From NCBI GenBank assembly GCA_022376515.1, contig WTXI01000222.1, positions 1-60,959 of the forward strand: 60,959 bases of DNA, read 5' to 3'. Under the pieces are notes generated by a model that saw only the letters and a program-made list of their open reading frames with translations, was not told the origin of the DNA and made no database searches. How positions within the stretch are numbered: the first letter of the stretch is position 1; each line of letters begins with the position of its first letter. Source of the stretch: Lactifluus volemus (taxonomy: Eukaryota; Basidiomycota; Agaricomycetes; Russulales; Russulaceae). Below, piece after piece: positions 34,773-46,697 of this stretch. A program made the position numbers and the translations under genes.

Positions 34773-35461
34773 TGTTATGGAATGCAGGACATGTTAGACC
34801 CTATGTTTCCCTAACCCGCTTACTCATACTGATGACGTCCCTTCCACGTTGTTTCTATTGTGCTGACTGTCCTATTGTCTTGGTGCTCTATTGTCTGTCC
34901 CGATTGGTCCAGTGTTATTGTCTCGCATCCCTATTGTTCTCTTCCCCTATTGTTCTTGACCACTTGCTTATTCATCAGGAAAACCCATTTTGCCTTAAAC
35001 TGTATTAGATGCTCCTTAAAGCTTACTTAAGATGTTGGTAATTAGATCCTCAACTTACCAACATTGAGGATCTAATTACCAACATCTTAAGTAAGCTTTA
35101 AGGAGCATCTAATACAGTTTAAGGCAAAATGGGTTTTCCTGATGTTGTCCACCCTAGTTTGGTAGAACAATTAGCACAGATTGTATAAGTAGGCCTCAGC
35201 TGGTAGCTTGTACCCCAGCTTCAGTTTTAACCCAAATTGACTCGTTTCACTCTCCTGACAGACAGAACTCTCCTCTCCTCTTTCCCTCTTCTCTTCTTAT
35301 CCTCCTACACGCCCTAATAAGGCCCTTGAAGCTTGGTGGTTGTGCTACAACACCACAGGACTCAGCACGTCAACACTTGGAGTGTCCCTGAGCCCAGGTC
35401 TTAGGAGAGACCAGAACAACCAGAACCCTTGTTGGGACCCGGCCCTAGTCGAGCCATAACA
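34773..35461 (+). repeat. GypsyB 5' LTR, with MITE insertion
   Basis: TGTTATGG...CCATAACA. A TATAAGTA box lies near 35186. With the 172 bp MITE removed the length is about 517 bp, equal to the 3' LTR; the two LTRs differ at scattered sites, mostly transitions. Confidence 0.92.
34973..35144. mobile_element. Foldback MITE copy M4 in the GypsyB 5' LTR
   Basis: CATCAGG...CCTGATG, flanked by TT on each side; the empty site in the 3' LTR (around 45055) has one TT. Both arms share the private variants CCCATTTTGCC and AAACTGTATT and a distinct centre. Confidence 0.93.
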
Positions 35462-37446
35462 AAAGCTGAAGCTCTTACCTACCAGTGTATGTCCACTTGG
35501 GACTACCTGCAAAGACCAGAATACATCCGGTTCAAGGAACTATTGATCGAAGCACACCTGAACAAAAACACAGCTATGCGAGTGTATTATCAATCAAGGG
35601 GAATAGAAAAGTGGTGTTGGAAAGAAGCACTCATCTCCTGTTCACATACGATCGAGCACCTCGAAGAAGTAGTGGGTGCAGGAACCGAACTATTTCAATC
35701 TGAACAAGGAAACACTTTGATCCTCTATCTCCCAGGGGATCATATCGCCTTCCATACGCAAGGCTGGACAGGAATAATGACGGGTCTTTGATTGTCATCT
35801 GGGACACAAACGAAGAAGACCTAGGAACTAGGGTCATCCCCAGAGAAGACGACGACCTAACCCCTGAACAGAAAGGAAACATCAGATTCCTAGAAGACAG
35901 AAGACACGTGCACCAGCTATACCAAAAGCCAACAGCCTACCACTCCTTCCACGAAGAAGAAGGGTCAAGAGTTAAATACAGATCCCCCTGGAAATTCATT
36001 TATAACCGATGGTACAGCATCTATTAGTCAAATAACGAGTATTGGACTGACCCTACCATGAAGTTCACCAAGTACGACTATATTCTCAACAAACTAGCCC
36101 TCACTCCATCAATGCAGCCATCCAAAGCAAGTGAGGATGAAAGCGAGGACGAGGGAGGGACCACATCCCCTCAACAAGACTCGGCAGGAGCGAACTCCTC
36201 CTTGGAAGAAAATCAAACCAGAGAACCCCCTCCTACACAGGAGGACGAGGAACCCAGATTGATCACCCCAGTCACCCCCATAGACCGCGCCATGAGTGCC
36301 CTCAGCATTACCTCGCCAACGCCTATGTTCACTCACTCCACGACCTTGACCCAGCTGACACAAACCATGGCATCAGCAGGACCAAGCCAGAGTGAGGGAG
36401 GTGGTGGTGGCGGTGGAGGAGGTGGCAGTGGAGGCAGTGGCGGTGGCGGTGGTGGTGGTGGTGGAGGCGCTGCAGCTGCAGCAGCTGGGGCCCAACCTGT
36501 CGCCCCTCCAAGGAATGGCCTAAAAGAAATTCCACCCACGCTGTTTAGAGGAGACAAGGGTCTGTATGACGTCTTCAAAACTGAATGGAGAATGTACAAA
36601 GCCATCAATTGAAGCCACGACGACATGCTTATCCCCTACAACCACATCATGACCATGTTAGGAATGGTCAAAGAACCTCTAGTGTCAGCATGGGTACAAG
36701 ACTACCTGGACACAATCGAACAAGAAGTGGTCTAACATGGAGAAAATGCAGAAATCCTGTGGATCAATTTTGAGGACGCCCTAGATGACACTTTCAAAGA
36801 TACCAATGAAGAAGACGATGCAATTACGAAACTGGAGCACCTGGAGATAAAGAAAGGAAATCTAGCCCAGTACACCGCTGACTTCAATCACCTTAAGAAG
36901 AAGGCAGGATGGGATGCCGACAGCAACGGCACCATCAGGATGTACAAAAGAGGGCTGGACCTAGGGCTTCTCACCAGCATGCTCAAACAAGTAGGGGCAA
37001 ACCCAACAACTCTGAGAGGGTGGCAAGAACTGGCCACAAAGCACCACAATGCCTACCAGCAGCTGAAACACGAAATTAGCTTCAGGAAGGATGTCCCTAG
37101 GTGGGCCAGCCAGCTCATGGCCAAGAAGAAGGAAACAGTCTCTCAGAAAGACCCCTGGGCCATGGACATTGACGTCACTAGGACCGACTTGGCAAAGGTG
37201 GACAAGAAGCAAAGGCTAAGGAAGGAAGGACGGTGCTTTTTCTGCAAGGAACAAGGCCACCTCTCCAGGGATTGCCCTAAAAAGAAAGGACAAAACAATC
37301 CCAAACCAACACAGCAGCCCAGGGCTAGAGTCAACAAGAAGGAGGACGATGATCCCATCCAGATGCTCAGGAGCATCAGAGCCAAGATTGGAAAGGGAGC
37401 CTTCAATGGTGCCTTGGATGGGCTGGTAGAAAAAAAGGATTTTTGA
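35429..37446 (+). pseudogene. GypsyB Gag, decayed
   Basis: In order: an N-terminal block (KAEALTYQCMSTWDYLQRPE), a frame change near 35770, acidic text, a Gly/Ala-rich linker (36395-36495), a capsid-like segment (about 36525-36960) and a CCHC knuckle CFFCKEQGHLSRDC (37234-37275). Breaks: TAG 36025-36027 (the minus copy at 3.4 kb has TGG there), TGA 36610-36612, TAA 36733-36735. Its end overlaps the Pol frame through a slippery site. Confidence 0.88.
37431..37437 (+). promoter_or_regulatory. Putative -1 ribosomal frameshift site A AAA AAG
   Basis: In the Gag frame the codons are GAA AAA AAG GAT TTT TGA, giving an X XXY YYZ heptamer 6 nt before the Gag stop (37444-37446). Slipping -1 enters the protease frame directly. 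Confidence 0.6.
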
Positions 37447-37828
37447 ATGGCTCAACCCGTGCAGCCTGGGTGCGAGCCCATCTTACTCAAATATGTCGTA
37501 TCTTGAGAACCAATAGACTGGACATTCCCCTATCATTCACGAGTGCGACCAAGACAGCTGCCGAAAATGCATTACTTGACAGTGGTGCTACAGAAAATTT
37601 CATCGACCTAAGGATGGTGGAAAAACTAGGCCTGGGATCCATAGACCTCCAGGAACCACGAACAGTATTTAATGTGGATGGGACGGAGAATCAAGATGGT
37701 AAAATCACCAGTTACTGTCTCCTCAACATCCTCAAAGGATGCAAGGAAGCTACACAAGTCTTTTACATCACGAACTTAGGTGAAGATCGAATTATCTTGG
37801 GATATCCCTGGCTACAGGAGTTCGATCC
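37438..37828 (+). pseudogene. GypsyB Pol: protease part
   Basis: Retropepsin with NALLDSGATENFIDLRMVEK and the downstream ILGYPWLQEFD. The frame is open from the slippery site to the solo LTR at 37829. The peptide tail after 37829 is LTR sequence, not protein. Confidence 0.88.
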
Positions 37829-38728
37829 TGTCAAGGCTCAGAAGGGCCTTGGCGCTTGACATGAGCTTTAGTTACGAGGCCTAGTTTAATGAGAACTAGC
37901 ACCAAGTAACACTTGGTGACGTAAGGGTTGCTGACTAAACTTGAGGGCACATGAGGCCTGTCACATGACCGTGGGATACTTGGTGATGATGTAATAGATG
38001 ACTAAGCTGCAGTAGTCATGAGGCTTAGTCTGACTAATCAGGGTTCAGGGTTCTATGTCCCACTGGCTTTACTCAAGAGGAGGGCGTCGTGCTGACAGAT
38101 GCACTCTTGGTATTGTCAATGATCTCTAGGGCCCCTCTCTGGTAGGCAAGAGCTAATCCTCCTAACGCACTGAGGTTAGGGAGGGAGACTTAAAAGATGA
38201 GAGGGGAGACCAGAAGGTCTTTGGAAAGGGGGAAGATGGTGGTTCTGATTAAAGACGAAGTGAAGACTAAAGACAAGGGGCACTGAAGGTGCCGGCTTAT
38301 ATACTACTGGGGTGTGACGCTTACTAAGGGAGTCTCAGGGATATCACATAGGGTGACATCATGATATAATATATATAAAGGTAGATTGAGATATGGATAG
38401 GGGTGGATCGAGATAGGATCGAGATAGGATCGAGATGTGTCGAGATCCATTGGGATCACGGAATGATCTGGGGCTGCGCTGGAATGATGTCGGGGTCACA
38501 TCGGGGTAATCTTGGGGGAACTGTATCGTAACTGAATCTGTATAGTACTGTATAGTAGTTATGTAAGCGAGATCAGATTGGGGATAGATTGAGCGTCACG
38601 TGTCTTCACTGTTTACTTAGCTTGGTTCTTGTTTGTTACTGTTGTTTATATGGCTTGAAATGGTTTGAATTTTCCATGGTTGCAAGTGGTACTTTTCTGA
38701 ATGTCATGTGACGGTGGAAACCATAACA
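37829..38728. repeat. Solo LTR (900 bp) inserted in GypsyB Pol
   Basis: TGTCAAGG...CCATAACA, flanked by a perfect GATCC duplication (37824-37828, 38729-38733). The coding text joins cleanly across it. No internal domain. Source family not otherwise seen in the window. Confidence 0.92.
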
Positions 38729-38733
38729 GATCC

Positions 38734-41700
38734 ACAGATCAACTGGAAGGAAGGAAAGATCTGAGGCCCGCCCATTAAACTCTCCACCACAGGATGAAGC
38801 TGGAAGCTAAAATGGGCAACACAAAAAATGAAAGCGTGTAAATCAAGTTTCAGCCAGCAGTGGGTGCAGTGAGAAGAAAAGGGGCAAAGCAAGGTGACAG
38901 TCCTGGAGCAGTTCCAAAAATATGCCAAAGTCTTCTCAGAAGAAGAGGCAAAACGCTTTCCCCCTTCGCATCCAGAAGACCTGGTTATTACACTTCTGCC
39001 AGACACCCCAAAAACCATCAATTGCAAAACGTACAAGTTAATGGCAGAAGAAACCAAGTCCATGAGAACGCCCCTTACGGAACAGCAGGCCAAAGGGTAT
39101 ATCACAAGGTCGAAGTCCGCGTGGTCCAGCCCCTTCTTCTATATCAAGAAACAGGATGGGAAACTACGACCAGTCTATGACTACAGAAAGGTGAATGAAT
39201 GGACGGTGAAAGATGTGTACCCCCTCCCCCGCATTGACACAATCTTCGACCAAATGGGAGATGCCAAACTAATGTCCAAATTTGACATTAGGGATGGGTA
39301 CTACAACATTCGAATTCATCCAGATAGCCAATGGATCACGGCAGTAAAAATGGATGAGGGGCTATTCGAAGCCAAGGTCATGCCCTTTGGGTTGTGTAAT
39401 GCGCCTGCCGCCTTCCAGAGAATGGCAGATCGCATCTTTGCTGATCTAAAAAAGAAATACCCCCGCTGGGTCCATTGGTACCTGGACGACTTCCTCATCG
39501 TGACTCTCAATGACCCAGAATTGCACGATCAGATCACCAAAGAGTACCTAGAAATCCTGGAGAAAGAGTCACTCTTCCTGAAACCAGAGAAGTGCCAGTT
39601 CGCCAGAAAAGAAATTGAGTTTCTAGGATACATGATCGACTAAGGCACTATCCGCATCGACCCTAGCAAGAAGCACGGACTAGAAGAGTGGCCCCGTCAG
39701 CTAAAATCAGTACGAGAAGTCTGTAGCACACTGGGGGTCTTAGGCTACCAATGGCAGTTTATCCCTGGGTTTGCAAATATCGCCCGGCCTTTAACCAACC
39801 TATTGAAGAAAGCGACCAAGTTTGAATGGACAGAAGAGTGCACGAGAGCAGTGGACCAACTAATTAAAGCAGTCACTAATGACCCCATCTTACAAAGGCC
39901 CAACCTTGCAGAGCCATTCGTCCTGGAAGTAGACACCTCGCAATACACTAGCGGAGCGATTCTCCACCAACCAGACAAAAATCAGAAACTGCGTCCTGTA
40001 GGGTACTACTCCCGAACCTTTAACCAAGCAGAAAGAAACTATAACATTCATGATCAAGAGTTGCTAGCGATGGTCCGAGGATTGGAACACTGGCGACACC
40101 TTTTGCTGAGTTCCCCACACGTTATCACAGTTGTCAGTGACCACACAAACCTCCAGTACTATCGGGAAGCCCACAAAATTAGTAGGAGGGTGGTGCACTA
40201 CATCCCAAAGATGGCAAAATATAACATGAAGATCGTGCACCAGCCAGGGAAAACTAACAAAGTGGACCCACTATCGTGGCGACCCAGATGCGACCAAGGA
40301 GGAAATGATCATGAAGATGTGCTAGTCCTACCCCCAGACCTTTTCATACGCCTCTTTACCAAGGAACAGTCATTGGAACAAGAAGTGGAACGCGCCCAAG
40401 AAAAACACTGACAACAACTAGAAGAATGGTCAAAGACAGAAGGAGTGCAGAAGCACCAAACGTGCTTTGGGACTAAGTGGTATCACCACGAGCGACTAGC
40501 AGTCCCAGAAGACCCCGCAGTGCACCGAAGCATCCTGCGAATGTACCACAACCACAAGATGGCAGGGCACCCAGGGATCATGAGGACTTGGTCCACGATT
40601 GCTAAGGACTACTGGTGGCCCACAATGAGGACATTCATCACCAAATACGTGCAGGGGTGTGCAACTTGCCAGAGCACCAAGAGCGGCACGACCAGACCTA
40701 AGGTTCCCTTGGTGCCCATCCCCCCAAAACAAAGCTATGCCCTGTATTCGACGATTGCCCTAGACCTGATCACAGACCTCCCAGAGTCGCAAGGCTACAA
40801 TAGCATTCTGACCATCACCGACCACGATTGTAGCAAGGTGGCGTTCTTTATCCCCTGCAATAAAACCATCAACAGTGAAGGGATTGCGAGATGCTATGCC
40901 AAAGAGGTGTTCCCCCATTACAGCCCCCCAAAGCAGGTGATCTTGGACCGTGACCCGTGCTTTGCGTCAAAATGGACAAAGGAATTGTGCAGACAATTGG
41001 GGATTGACCAGAACATCAGTACGGCATACCATCCCCAGACAGATGGCCAATCAGAATAAATGAACCAATGGCTAGAACAATACCTACGCGTCTATGGAAA
41101 TTTTCAACAGAATGACTGGGTCAACTGGCTGCCTCTAGCCCAATTTGTACACAACTCGTGGATCAATGAAACAACGAAACAAACCCCATTCGACTTACTC
41201 ATGGGACACACGCCCACTGTGTGGCAAATGGAAAAGGAGGGGAAGATGCCAGCAGTGGAAAGGCGCAAAGATTATCTGATGGAGAAACGTAACCAAGCGC
41301 ATCAAGTGATTCAAAGGGTGCAAGATCTCCTCCAAAAACGGAATGTGCGGAAGAAGGGGAGGCGAGCTTACGCCCCCTTTCAAGAAGGAGACCAGGTCTG
41401 GCTAGATAGGAAGAATCTTAAAACCTTGCACCCCTTTGCCAAACTAGCCCCAAAACAATATGGTCCCTTCCCCGTAGTCCAGGTGATCAATCTGGTAGTA
41501 TTCAAGCTGAAACTTCCAGATCAGTGGCGTCAGAAATGTGTCCACCCTGTCTTCCACACGTCTCTCCTATCACCATATAAGGAGACAGAGGAAAATGGAC
41601 AAGCCTTCACAGAACCAGTGCTGGATGTAATAGAAGGGGAAGAAGAATATGAGGTTGAACAGGTGTTGGATTCGAGGTGAAAAGGACACGGCAAAGGACG

Positions 41701-41767
41701 CCTCAAGTATTTTCTAAAGTGGGAAGGATACCCACACGCCCATAACACCTGGGAACCAGCTGACCAA
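38734..41767 (+). pseudogene. GypsyB Pol: RT, RNase H, integrase, chromodomain
   Basis: RT: DVYPLPRIDTIFDQ, KFDIRDGYYNIRI, PFGLCNAPAAFQR, WYLDDFLIV (39478-39504). RNase H: VLEVDTSQYTSGAIL, HDQELLAMVRGLEHWRH, VSDHTNLQYY. Integrase: a HHCC zinc site (YHNHKMAGHPGIMR..CATCQSTK), catalytic Asp in IALDLITDLP and ILDRDPCF, Glu in TDGQSE. A chromodomain KYFLKWEGYPHAHNTWEP (41707-41760) could steer integration to methylated-histone chromatin. In-frame stops: near 38764, 38797 and 38872, then at 39641, 40409, 41057 and 41678. Dead as it stands, but few frameshifts. Confidence 0.92.
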
Positions 41768-42609
41768 GTGCATGCGGATGACCTGGTGAAGGAATTTCAC
41801 AAACAGAACCCAACAAAAGCAAGAAAGATTATAATAAGGCGAGGAAGAATGGATAGCAGACAATGCAGCTTCGCTTCCTCTTTCAAGAACCCAACAAACC
41901 CCCTTTCGCTGTCCCACACTTTCGCGAATTCTTCCTCAAATGACAGATTCACATCACCTACGCCCATCATAGCCAACACAAGCACTTCTGTCAGGAGGCC
42001 ATCTGCGCTTCCCATTACTAACTCCCCCGTCACCTCGCTCCTGTACACTTGGGAGGAAATCCAGTCTGCCAATCTCAACCTCTCCCCTCCTCAGATTTTC
42101 CAAGCTTCCTGGGCTGACGCCAACTTCTTCGACCCCCAACGAAAACACTGTACCTCCCCTGGTTCCTTCATAGTTGATTACCATCAAGTCCGACTCGTGT
42201 GTCTGGGTATCCCGTATGATTGGCCAGTGGGGCGCAAAACCAGTTATGAGTGGCCTTACAATCCCTATAAATACTACGAGGATACCCGACAGTGTCTTCA
42301 CTGCCTCTTTGATTTCAAGTGGAGGAGAGACCACCCTGGAACCCAGAGATGCACCCGTATCTTTACTGACGGCCATAGCACCATGGTTGCCCAAAGGCTG
42401 GGTGACTTCACTAGACCAGAAACCCCTGAAGAGGAGTGGTTTGAAGAAGACGACGAAGGCAGGTTGTGCATCAACCTCCTTCATGCTCCCGCGACCCCCG
42501 CTGTCATGGCAGCGCAGACCGACGGTTGGGTCTCAGATCCACCCCCTCAAACCTGCAGCATTGGCACCCAGACGACCACAGTTAGCATGAAGGATGAAGC
42601 CATTCAAGC
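41768..42609 (+). pseudogene. GypsyB Pol C-terminal extension, part 1
   Basis: The frame continues past the chromodomain for about 270 codons: a Ser/Thr-rich linker, then YTWEEIQSANLNLSPPQIFQ, YHQVRLVCLGIPYDWP and a Cys/His cluster CLHCLFDFKWRRDHPGTQRC that could bind zinc. No named domain recognised. Interrupted by the LINE at the codons for EAIQA. Confidence 0.6.
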
Positions 42610-44177
42610 AGCACATATCGGTGGTCACCTCAAGAACAAAGAGCACCCTCAAATCCCTCCAACTGCTGGGCAACTCAGTGAGAGGCCTCAGCCAAGGCAG
42701 CTGGCGCATCGCCTACAACGCAATATGCATTCCCGCGTTAACGTATGGCACACCGATCTGGTTCAGGAACCAGATGAAGCATGTGAAAGCCCTCCAACTG
42801 GTTCAGAACGTGGCTGTGGGGATGATCACTGGCGCTTTCCGTAGTTCCCCCCATGAACCACTGCACCAGCTGACTGCCATTCCCCCTATCCAGATTCGAC
42901 TACAAAGACTGGCCACCCAAGCAGCCATCCGCCTCCTCACCCTCCCTGCCAACTCACCAGTGCTGCACAGGCTCGGCCCCCCATGGGCCACAGCCAGAGG
43001 GAGCGGCATCCCTCTACCTTACCCGAACCCACGCCGCGCGCCCGACACCTGCATCCGCCGGTTGAGCAGGTTGGTCCCGACGGCCAGCCGATCCCCACCA
43101 TCCTTCAATCAACCCCCCTGGCGGAGGCAAACCCTCCCCACCGACCGCCTCTCGATCAGCAACAATTGGTGCAAAGGTGCAGATCGCAGCCGCCTCCTGA
43201 ACGAGATCAAAAGGCTACACCAAGGCCGAAGCGGTCACCTGGCCATCTATTGCAGAGCAATGGGCCCGAACCTGAGATCGAACCAGCCCCAGTGGACGGG
43301 CGCTGTGGTCAGTTTCAAATATGACCAAGAAATCAGCTTCAAAGTCACGGTCGTGGGCCCCGACGCCTCACACAGAGATGCGGCATTCCAGGCGCTGGCC
43401 AATGCAGCACTGGAGGCCAAAAACCTGCTAACTACCTTCCCCTCCCGCTCGGTCACCCTATACACTGCTGACCAACACATTATCTCATGGTGCCAAAATA
43501 CCATTAGGCATGACAACTCCGAAACATGCAAAACCATCTGCGACACGATTGCGGACATCCTGTTCAACCACCCCAACACCTCAATCGCAGTCAAATGGGT
43601 CCCAGGCATGGCGAGCTTTGGCCTGCTGAAACGGCTCCAGGAAATCGCGATCCAGGCCGCCTTGGAGGCGGCCCCGGCCCAACCTTCCCCCCCCACCATC
43701 GTAGCCCTCCGGCTCACCGCCAAACGCCAGGCCCTCGTAGAATGGGAACGAATCTGGCTCGAAGACCCCCGTCGCAACCCAGCGTACCGAGCCCTCCACC
43801 ACCCCCCATCAGGCCAACCCCCGGACTTCATGCTGGGAATTGCAAAGGCCCCCCGGCCTATTTTCTGCACAGCTATCAGACTTCTCACTGAGCACGCTTT
43901 CACAGGTGAATACAATGCGAGACATCGCCCTCGCGCCCCGGATCCTCACGGCTGCAAATGCGGCCTGGCTGAGATCCAAACTCCCAGCCACGTCATCTTC
44001 GAGTGCCCCCGCTTCGAGATCGCGCGAGACCGCGAGCTCCGCCGAGCCACACCGACACTCTCCCCTAACATCATCTTTGGCACAATGATAGGGGGAGAGG
44101 CCCTGACACATTTCATTGAAGAAACTCAAGCCTGCGTACGCCCGAGGAGACGAGCTGTCCCGGAGGATCATGGTTAA
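42610..44177 (+). CDS. LINE ORF2 C-terminal fragment (RT thumb, RNase H-like, zinc knuckle)
   Basis: An open frame of about 520 codons: KSTLKSLQLLGNSVRGLSQG, LTYGTPIWFRNQMKHVKALQ (end of RT), a divergent RNase H-like region (WTGAVVSFKYDQEISFKVTV...SVTLYTADQHIISW), a region LVEWERIWLEDPRRNPAYRA, and a C-terminal zinc motif CKCGLAEIQTPSHVIFECPR. The RT catalytic FADD region is missing through truncation, so it cannot act on its own. The start codon is supplied by flanking GypsyB sequence and is fortuitous. Confidence 0.85.
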
Positions 44178-44342
44178 ATTTCGTGGGCGCTGGCCCACTT
44201 CCCTCAGCCACGCACCCCACACATCCACATATTATATACACGCCCCCAAACACATCACCGAGATTGAAACATTAGCTACTGGCTCGTGCGGAGATCGAGC
44301 GCGTCTTTGTTTTCGTAAACATGTTGCGCTTTACAAATGCAG

Positions 44343-44375
<33 letters not shown>
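42610..44375 (+). mobile_element. 5'-truncated Tad-like LINE
   Basis: Ends in 28 A (44348-44375) and is flanked by the 11 bp duplication GCCATTCAAGC (42599-42609, 44376-44386), the hallmark of target-primed reverse transcription. Only the C-terminal part of the RT polyprotein is present. Confidence 0.93.
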
Positions 44376-44377
<2 letters not shown>

Positions 44378-44849
44378 CATTCAAGCGTTCCCCACCTATG
44401 GGACCACTGAGTACTGGCTCGACCAGAGGGATGGTAATCCCAGGGGTCCTCAGCAGAGAGATCGGGATATGGAGCCATGAGCATGCCTTGCTATTCACCC
44501 ACATGGACTTGATCACCTGGGACTTGATTCTGGAGGTCTTCAGAGATTCGATTTTCCAAATGACGCTATGCCACATAGAGAACTAAAACTCTGCCGATTC
44601 CATGGCAGGATGACGACCCACAATAGCGACAGCTGCCCCTTTCCTCACTTCTCATGCATGCCGGGGCTTGGAGTATGTTGTGTCCCTGAGGACCACGTGT
44701 GGCACAGTGGGGGATGTCTCTTGGATGGGATGGTCAAGGAAATCCAGAAGAAGCGCAAACAAATGGAGATGCTGAATACTTGTGTTGCCAGTCCATCCCC
44801 CAGTCACAACATAAAACTGACTAAGGTGGCAGGTGGGACTGCCTTCTAG
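44376..44849 (+). pseudogene. GypsyB Pol C-terminal extension, part 2
   Basis: Resumes the frame of part 1 after the LINE: AIQAFPTYGTTEYWLDQRDG, one TGA (44478-44480, a likely CGA change), then HPHGLDHLGLDSGGLQRFDF and a knuckle-like CRFHGRMTTHNSDSC, more Cys/His (CMPGLGVCC, HVWHSGGC) and a basic end, stop at 44847-44849. The C-x2-H-x5-H-x4-C pattern recalls Gag-type nucleic-acid-binding fingers. Confidence 0.6.
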
Positions 44850-44860
44850 AGAGGGGGTAT

Positions 44861-45375
44861 TGTTACAGAATGCAGGACACGTTGGACCCTATGCTTCCCT
44901 AACCCACTTACTCATACTGATGACGTCCCTTCCACGTTGTTTCTATTGTGCTGACTGTCCTATTGTCTTGGTGCTCTATTGTCTATCCTGATTGGTCCAG
45001 TGTTATTGTCTCACGTCCCTATTGTTCTCTTTCCCTATTGTTCTTGACCACTTGCTTATTGTCCACCCTAGTTTGGTAGAACAATTAGCACAGATTGTAT
45101 AAGTAGGCCTTAGCTGGTAGCTTGTACCCCAGCTTCAGCTTTAACCCAAATTGACTTGTTTCACTCTTCTGACAGACAGAACTCTCCTCTCCTCTTTCCC
45201 TCTTCTCCTCTTATCCTCCTACATGCCCTAATAAGGCTCTTGAAGCTTGGTGGTTGTGCTACAACACCACAGGACTCAGTGCGTCAATACTTGGAGTGTC
45301 CCTGAGCCCAGGTCTTAGGAGAGACCAGAACAACCAGAACCCTTGTTGGGACCCGGCCCTAGTCGAGCCGTAATA
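44861..45375 (+). repeat. GypsyB 3' LTR (515 bp)
   Basis: TGTTACAG...GCCGTAATA; the last bases differ from the 5' LTR end (CATAACA) by transitions. Serves as the empty site for MITE M4. Confidence 0.92.
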
Positions 45376-46697
45376 TCTAGTCAATGTATCAAAGTATTTT
45401 ATAAGCTACAAATCAAATGTGAAATCACAAAACCCCTCAAGATACCGTTACACAGCAATGTGTGATGGGGTACAGCATTCCTCATGCTTAACAAGTCTCA
45501 CAAACTTCATGAAGTACCACTCTCCCACTGGCATCTCCTTGTTCTTCTCACTGGCTGATTTGTCCATCTAGTCTATCAATCTCTTCATCTCCATGGCTGA
45601 CCAACGGTACAGCCCCATCACCACAATTCACCACAATGGCCACATCTTGAAATGCATACCCTGGACCACGTTCATTATTACCAAAAACAATTGGGAAAGG
45701 GTAAAGGAAGTCTTGGAGATATTGGCTGTGAGTCAAACAATCCTGATTGTAGAATCACAAAGGCTGACACCAACTACAGGATTCTAATTGTATTTAGCAA
45801 TACTTCTCTGCAGAGAAGTGGCCCACTCTCTGGCACGCTCTCCCAGAAATTGAAGAGCTCTAAACAGTATGGGAGAAGAAATGCAACAGCCCCAGATTTG
45901 CCAAGTATCATGACACTATCAACAATGGCCTCACAAAACTCAACAAGTACTATTCACAGTTCAACAAGAAGCTGGCATTTATCCTAGCACCTGGTATGTT
46001 CCCATCTCTACTCTGCAGTAGCCTGATCTGACACTCAACTCACAGCTCTTCACCCATATTACAAACTGACATACATTGAACATGTGTGGGGAGGTGCAAA
46101 GGAACAGGAAGCTAAACAAAAAGCTGGCAATTAGGATGCAAAAAACTGGCAAGACAAGGCTCAAAAGGTCCTTGAACACACAGTGCATAGCATGTGCCTC
46201 GTGCTCATAGTATTAATACCAAGTTCCATGGCAGATGGTACACTATTGGAAGACACACATAGAGGTACAGAGCATAATGCCTGAACAACCACCAGTGGGG
46301 TCGCAAGAAGACAATGACTCAATTACCACTGAATATGACCACCTTTGGCACTCCCATCTCCATCCCAATAACCAAGATGATAGATGGGAAGCTGAACTCC
46401 ACCAATATCTCAAGGATTTTGCTCAAGACATTACAAAGGATACTGACATCATTGCATGGTGGCAGGTGAGGAATAAAAGTCCTCTATTTCTAGTAACTTT
46501 CTACCTCTTGTCATGTCCATTTTCAGGAGAACGGACACTGCTACCTGACCTTGCACCATGTGGCACTTGACTTTCTGCCATGTCAGGCATCATCAGTTTC
46601 TTGCAAACATATTTTTTCTGGTGAAGGGGAGATTGCAATGAAGAGACGAGCTTGATTAGATGCTAACTGTTTCAAGGAACTCCAGATAATGAAGTTT

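Larger units (their letters stand above)
34773..45375 (+). mobile_element. GypsyB LTR retrotransposon, complete but decayed
   Basis: Two ~515 bp LTRs (34773-35461 including a MITE; 44861-45375) enclose Gag, then Pol in the order protease, RT, RNase H, integrase, chromodomain, C-terminal extension. Three later insertions sit inside: MITE (34973-35144), solo LTR (37829-38728) and LINE (42610-44375); without them the element is about 7.75 kb. A purine tract (GAGAGGGGG, about 44850-44858) precedes the 3' LTR. The flanking pentamers GATTG and TCTAG do not match. Confidence 0.92.
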
